This document shows, piece by piece, positions 4,583 through 6,965 of a stretch of DNA of 6,965 nucleotides. The first letter of the stretch is position 1, and every line of letters starts with the position of its first letter. The notes beneath the pieces are model-generated. The model had not been told where the DNA came from. It saw only the letters and a program-made list of their open reading frames with translations, and searched no databases. The position numbers were made by a program, and so were the translations under genes. Origin of the DNA: Oryzihumus sp036391795 (lineage in GTDB: Bacteria; Actinomycetota; Actinomycetes; Actinomycetales; Dermatophilaceae); contig NZ_DASVZH010000010.1 of the NCBI RefSeq assembly GCF_036391795.1, positions 1 to 6,965 on the forward strand, written 5' to 3'.

Positions 4583-5916
4583 TGAGCGACCTCGACGACC
4601 TGCTCGCGTTCGACCGCGACCACCTGTGGCACCCGTACTCCTCGGCGCTGACCCCCTCGACCCCGCACCTGGTCGAGTCGGCCGGCGGCGTGCGCCTGCG
4701 CCTGCGCCTGGCGTCCGGCGAGCGGCGCGAGGTCGTCGACGCGATGTCCTCGTGGTGGTGCGCGGTCCACGGGTATGCCGTGCCGCAGCTCGACGCCGCG
4801 GCCCACCGGCAGCTGTCCCGGATGAGCCACGTGATGTTCGGTGGGCTGACCCACGAGCCGGCGGTCGCGCTGGGCCGGCGCCTCATCGACCTGGCGCCCC
4901 GGCCCGCGGGCGCCGACACCTCGCCGCTGCAGCACGTGTTCTTCGCCGACTCCGGCTCGGTCTCGGTCGAGGTGGCGCTGAAGATGGCGTGGCAGCTGCA
5001 CGTCAACGCCGGGCGCCCGCGCCGGAAGATGTTCACGATCCTGGGCGGCTACCACGGCGACACGTTCGCGCCGATGAGCGTCACCGACCCGGTCGGCGGC
5101 ATGCACACGCTGTTCACCGGGGTGCTGCCCGAGCAGGTGTTCGCCCCGCGCCCGCCGGCCGGCCTCGACGTCGGCCCGGACGACCCGGGGATGGCGGAGT
5201 GGGAGCGGGCGACCCGCTCGCTGTATGCGGAGTTCGCCGACGACATCGCCGCCGTCGTCGTCGAGCCGCTGCTGCAGGGCGCCGGCGGCATGCACGTCTA
5301 CAGCCCGTATGCCGTGCAGGTGCTCGCGAGCCTGGCCCGCGAGCACGGCGCGCTGGTCATCTTCGACGAGATCGCGACCGGCTTCGGGCGGACCGGCACG
5401 CTGTGGGCGGCCGAGCGCTGCGGCGTGGTGCCCGACGTGATGACGGTCGGCAAGGCGCTCACCGGGGGGTACCTCACGCTCGCCGCGGCGTTGTGCACCC
5501 CCGAGGTGGCCCGGGCCGTCAGCGGCGGCGCGTCGGGGGCGCTGATGCACGGCCCGACGTTCATGGCCAACCCGCTGGCCTGTGCCGTGGCCCTGGCCAG
5601 CCTGGACCTGCTCGAGGCCAACGACTGGTCGGCGCAGGTCGCCCGGCTGGAGGAAGGACTGGCGCGCGGGCTCAAGCCGGCGGCCGACCTGCCCCACGTC
5701 AAGGACGTGCGCGTGCTCGGCGGGGTCGGCGTGATCCAGCTCGACGAGCCGGTGCGCACCGCCGAGGTCGCCGCGGCGGCGATCGAGCGCGGGGTGTGGG
5801 TGCGCCCGTTCCGCGACCTCGTCTACACGATGCCGCCCTACGTCAGCACCGCCGAGGACGTCGCCACGATCTGCTCGGCCCTGGTCGGCGCCGTCGCCGA
5901 GGTCCACGGCGCCTGA
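4582..5916 (+). CDS. bioA: Adenosylmethionine-8-amino-7-oxononanoate aminotransferase (DAPA synthase)
   Basis: BioA is a PLP-dependent class III aminotransferase that converts KAPA to 7,8-diaminopelargonate using S-adenosylmethionine as amino donor. The product is 444 residues, close to the family length. It shows the BioA-specific N-terminus HLWHPYSS (Y19), the active-site pair W58-W59 (MSSWWCAVHGYA), the PLP-stacking Y157 (GGYHGDT), the cofactor aspartate D262 (IFDEIATGFGRTG), the Schiff-base lysine K291 (VGKALTGGYL), the GPTFMANPLAC loop, and the substrate-binding arginine R411 (RPFRDLVYTMPPY). The ATG at 4582 is chosen; GTG at 4576 would add two residues, and the open frame back to 4471 has no family similarity. 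It begins the second biotin block, with bioF downstream across a 148-bp gap. All three Tyr-Ala pairs use TAT for Tyr; the other six Tyr use TAC. Confidence 0.97.
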   Translation: MSDLDDLLAFDRDHLWHPYSSALTPSTPHLVESAGGVRLRLRLASGERREVVDAMSSWWCAVHGYAVPQLDAAAHRQLSRMSHVMFGGLTHEPAVALGRRLIDLAPRPAGADTSPLQHVFFADSGSVSVEVALKMAWQLHVNAGRPRRKMFTILGGYHGDTFAPMSVTDPVGGMHTLFTGVLPEQVFAPRPPAGLDVGPDDPGMAEWERATRSLYAEFADDIAAVVVEPLLQGAGGMHVYSPYAVQVLASLAREHGALVIFDEIATGFGRTGTLWAAERCGVVPDVMTVGKALTGGYLTLAAALCTPEVARAVSGGASGALMHGPTFMANPLACAVALASLDLLEANDWSAQVARLEEGLARGLKPAADLPHVKDVRVLGGVGVIQLDEPVRTAEVAAAAIERGVWVRPFRDLVYTMPPYVSTAEDVATICSALVGAVAEVHGA

Positions 5917-5931
5917 CCCGACCTCTCATCT

Positions 5932-5991
5932 CCGAGAGGGACGTTCCTCGGGCCTGGAGGGGCCTCCAGGCCTGAGGAACGTCCCTCTCGG
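5932..5991. repeat. 60-nt near-perfect palindrome between bioA and bioF
   Basis: Two 29-base arms (5932-5960 and 5963-5991) are reverse complements except at one position, which would be a G-U pair in RNA, around a 2-nt centre (GG). It starts 15 nt after the bioA stop and ends 73 nt before the bioF start. The outer arms are CCGAGAGGGACGTTCCTC and GAGGAACGTCCCTCTCGG; the inner part contains two AGGCCT-like words. It could be a very strong terminator of bioA, or a REP-like mobile palindrome. No poly-U follows. Its length and near perfection exceed an ordinary terminator. Confidence 0.9.
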
Positions 5992-6064
5992 CGCGGTGGG
6001 TGGGGCGCGTCCAGGAAGTGACCCCGTGGGCGGGCGGCGGCCCGGCGTGGGGCACCCTTGGCGG

Positions 6065-6965
6065 GTGAGCTGGTTCCTCGATGACCTGGCGGCCCGCGCC
6101 GCCGAGCGGGAGCGCCTGGGCCTGACCCGGCACCTGGTGCCCCACACCCCGGCGAGCCAGGGCGGCCTGCTCGACCTGGCCGGCAACGACTACCTCGGGC
6201 TGCTGCACCGCCCCGACGTCATCGCCAGTGCGGTCGCCGCGGCCCGGCAGTACGGCGGGGGCGCCGGCGCGTCCCGCCTGGTGACCGGCTCGCTGGACCT
6301 GCACGAGCGGCTCGAGCGCGAGCTGGCCGCGCTGACCCGCAGCGCCGGCACCCTGGTGTTCTCCACGGGCTACGCCGCCAACCTCGGCGCCGTGACGGCC
6401 CTGACCGACGCCGACACCCTCATCGTCTCCGACGCCCACGTCCACGCCTCGCTCATCGACGCCGCACGGCTGTCCCGGGCGCAGGTTGCCGTCGCCGACC
6501 ACAACGACCTCGCCGACGTCGAGCGCCTGCTGCGCGGCCGCACCCAGCGCCGGGCGATGGTCGTGGTCGAGTCGGTCTACAGCGTCCTCGGTGACGCCGC
6601 GCCGCTGGCGGAGCTGGCCGACCTGGCCGGCCGCCACGACGCCGTGCTGCTGGTCGACGAGGCGCACGGCCTCGGTGTCGTCGGCGAGCGCGGCGAGGGG
6701 CTGGCCGCCGCCCTGGGGCTGACCGGGCTGGACCACGTGGTCCTGACCGCCACGCTGTCCAAGTCGCTGGCCGCGCAGGGTGGGGCGGTCCTCGGCCACG
6801 CCGCCGTGCGCGAGCACCTGGCCAACACCGCCCGGACCTTCATCTACGACACCGGGCTCGCGCCCGCCGCCACCGGCGCCGCCCTCGGCGCCCTCCGGGC
6901 CCTGCGGCACGACCCGGGCCTGCCTGGCCGGGTGCGCGCCAACGCGGCCACCCTGGCCGAGGCGT
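6065..6965 (+). CDS. bioF: 8-amino-7-oxononanoate synthase (KAPA synthase), 3' end cut by window
   Basis: BioF is a PLP-dependent alpha-oxoamine synthase that condenses a pimeloyl thioester with L-alanine to give KAPA, the first step dedicated to the biotin rings. The 300 codons present show LDLAGNDYLGL (37-47), GAGASRLVTGS (67-76), FSTGYAAN (99-106), H127 in SDAHVHASLIDAARLS, D198 and H201 in VDEAHGLGVVG, and the Schiff-base lysine K233 in TATLSKSLAAQGG. Relatives are about 380-390 residues, so roughly 80-90 residues lie beyond the right edge. The start is GTG at 6065; no upstream in-frame start fits better, and no clear Shine-Dalgarno sequence is seen. CACCCT (6053-6058), 6 nt upstream, is at best a weak -10 candidate. 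The two-box element of bioA and bioB is absent here, so the gene either reads through the palindrome from bioA or has its own promoter. bioD would be expected beyond the window. Confidence 0.95.
   Translation, partial: MSWFLDDLAARAAERERLGLTRHLVPHTPASQGGLLDLAGNDYLGLLHRPDVIASAVAAARQYGGGAGASRLVTGSLDLHERLERELAALTRSAGTLVFSTGYAANLGAVTALTDADTLIVSDAHVHASLIDAARLSRAQVAVADHNDLADVERLLRGRTQRRAMVVVESVYSVLGDAAPLAELADLAGRHDAVLLVDEAHGLGVVGERGEGLAAALGLTGLDHVVLTATLSKSLAAQGGAVLGHAAVREHLANTARTFIYDTGLAPAATGAALGALRALRHDPGLPGRVRANAATLAEA

Larger units (their letters stand above)
1019..5316. repeat. Dispersed decamer GTATGCCGTG, five copies
   Basis: Exact copies lie at 2921-2930, 4773-4782 and 5307-5316 (plus strand) and as CACGGCATAC at 1019-1028 and 4556-4565. 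Two copies are in the bioB and bioA upstream regions, two inside bioA (Tyr-Ala-Val) and one inside the sigma gene (Thr-Ala-Tyr). The coordinates given span all copies. The meaning is unknown. Confidence 0.8.

Noticed and set aside
3898..5907. Long minus-strand open frame (669 codons) antisense to bioA
   Set aside because: It overlaps well-supported bioA on the other strand and reads His/Arg/Gly-rich low-complexity sequence; a shadow frame.
3576..5975. Very long plus-strand open frame (799 codons) across the sigma, DGPF and bioA genes
   Set aside because: It is antisense to the sigma and DGPF genes and out of frame with bioA, is extremely rich in Arg, Ala and Gly, and has no recognisable domain; typical of high-GC shadow frames.
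5843..6910. Minus-strand open frame (355 codons) antisense to bioF
   Set aside because: It runs through the palindrome and opposite bioF, whose catalytic motifs are all intact; no domain seen.
1..6965. CRISPR array, tRNA, rRNA, transposase or attachment site
   Set aside because: No regularly spaced repeats, cloverleaf-like sequences, rRNA motifs or transposase motifs were found; the repeats present are the ones listed.

Overview
The window is very GC-rich, and its genes are packed with strong third-position GC bias and GTG/TTG starts. Together with the type II biotin synthase, its BsaP partner and an ECF42-type sigma factor, this points to an actinobacterium, perhaps in the Micrococcales (the family-level guess is inference only).

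Layout, left to right. Positions 31-963 (-): a stand-alone metallo-beta-lactamase-fold hydrolase. Divergent from it across a 92-bp gap is bioB-bsaP (+, 1056-2290), which encodes biotin synthase and its small cysteine-rich auxiliary protein. A perfect 14-bp hairpin closes that operon against a block of three minus-strand genes. In transcription order these are a DGPF/YCII-like protein (4448-4098), an ECF42-type sigma factor with a C-terminal TPR-like region (4093-2828), a 16-bp terminator hairpin, and an unrecognised small four-helix membrane protein with an internal duplication (2734-2321). Divergent from the DGPF gene is bioA (+, 4582-5916). A 60-nt near-perfect palindrome follows, and then bioF (+, from 6065), which is cut by the right edge.

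Together bioF (pimeloyl-thioester + alanine to KAPA), bioA (KAPA to DAPA) and bioB with bsaP (dethiobiotin to biotin) cover the late biotin pathway except bioD, which is not in the window. The biotin genes are split into two blocks by the DGPF/sigma/membrane-protein segment. The segment appears to have its own control, because a sequence matching the reported ECF42 promoter lies upstream of the DGPF gene and suggests autoregulation.

Signals most worth a second look: (1) bioB and bioA share a two-box upstream element (ACACGGCATAC, then ACAATCGGTG) placed identically relative to the start codon, with box spacing differing by 11 bp; both genes look leaderless. (2) The decamer GTATGCCGTG occurs five times in 7 kb and contains five of the window's eight TAT/ATA trinucleotides. 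(3) A 29-bp-arm palindrome lies between bioA and bioF. (4) Two terminator hairpins have nearly the same stem sequence. (5) The four-helix protein carries an exact 15-residue duplication. No CRISPR array, tRNA, rRNA or transposase gene was seen, and no gene-free stretch exceeds 150 bp.
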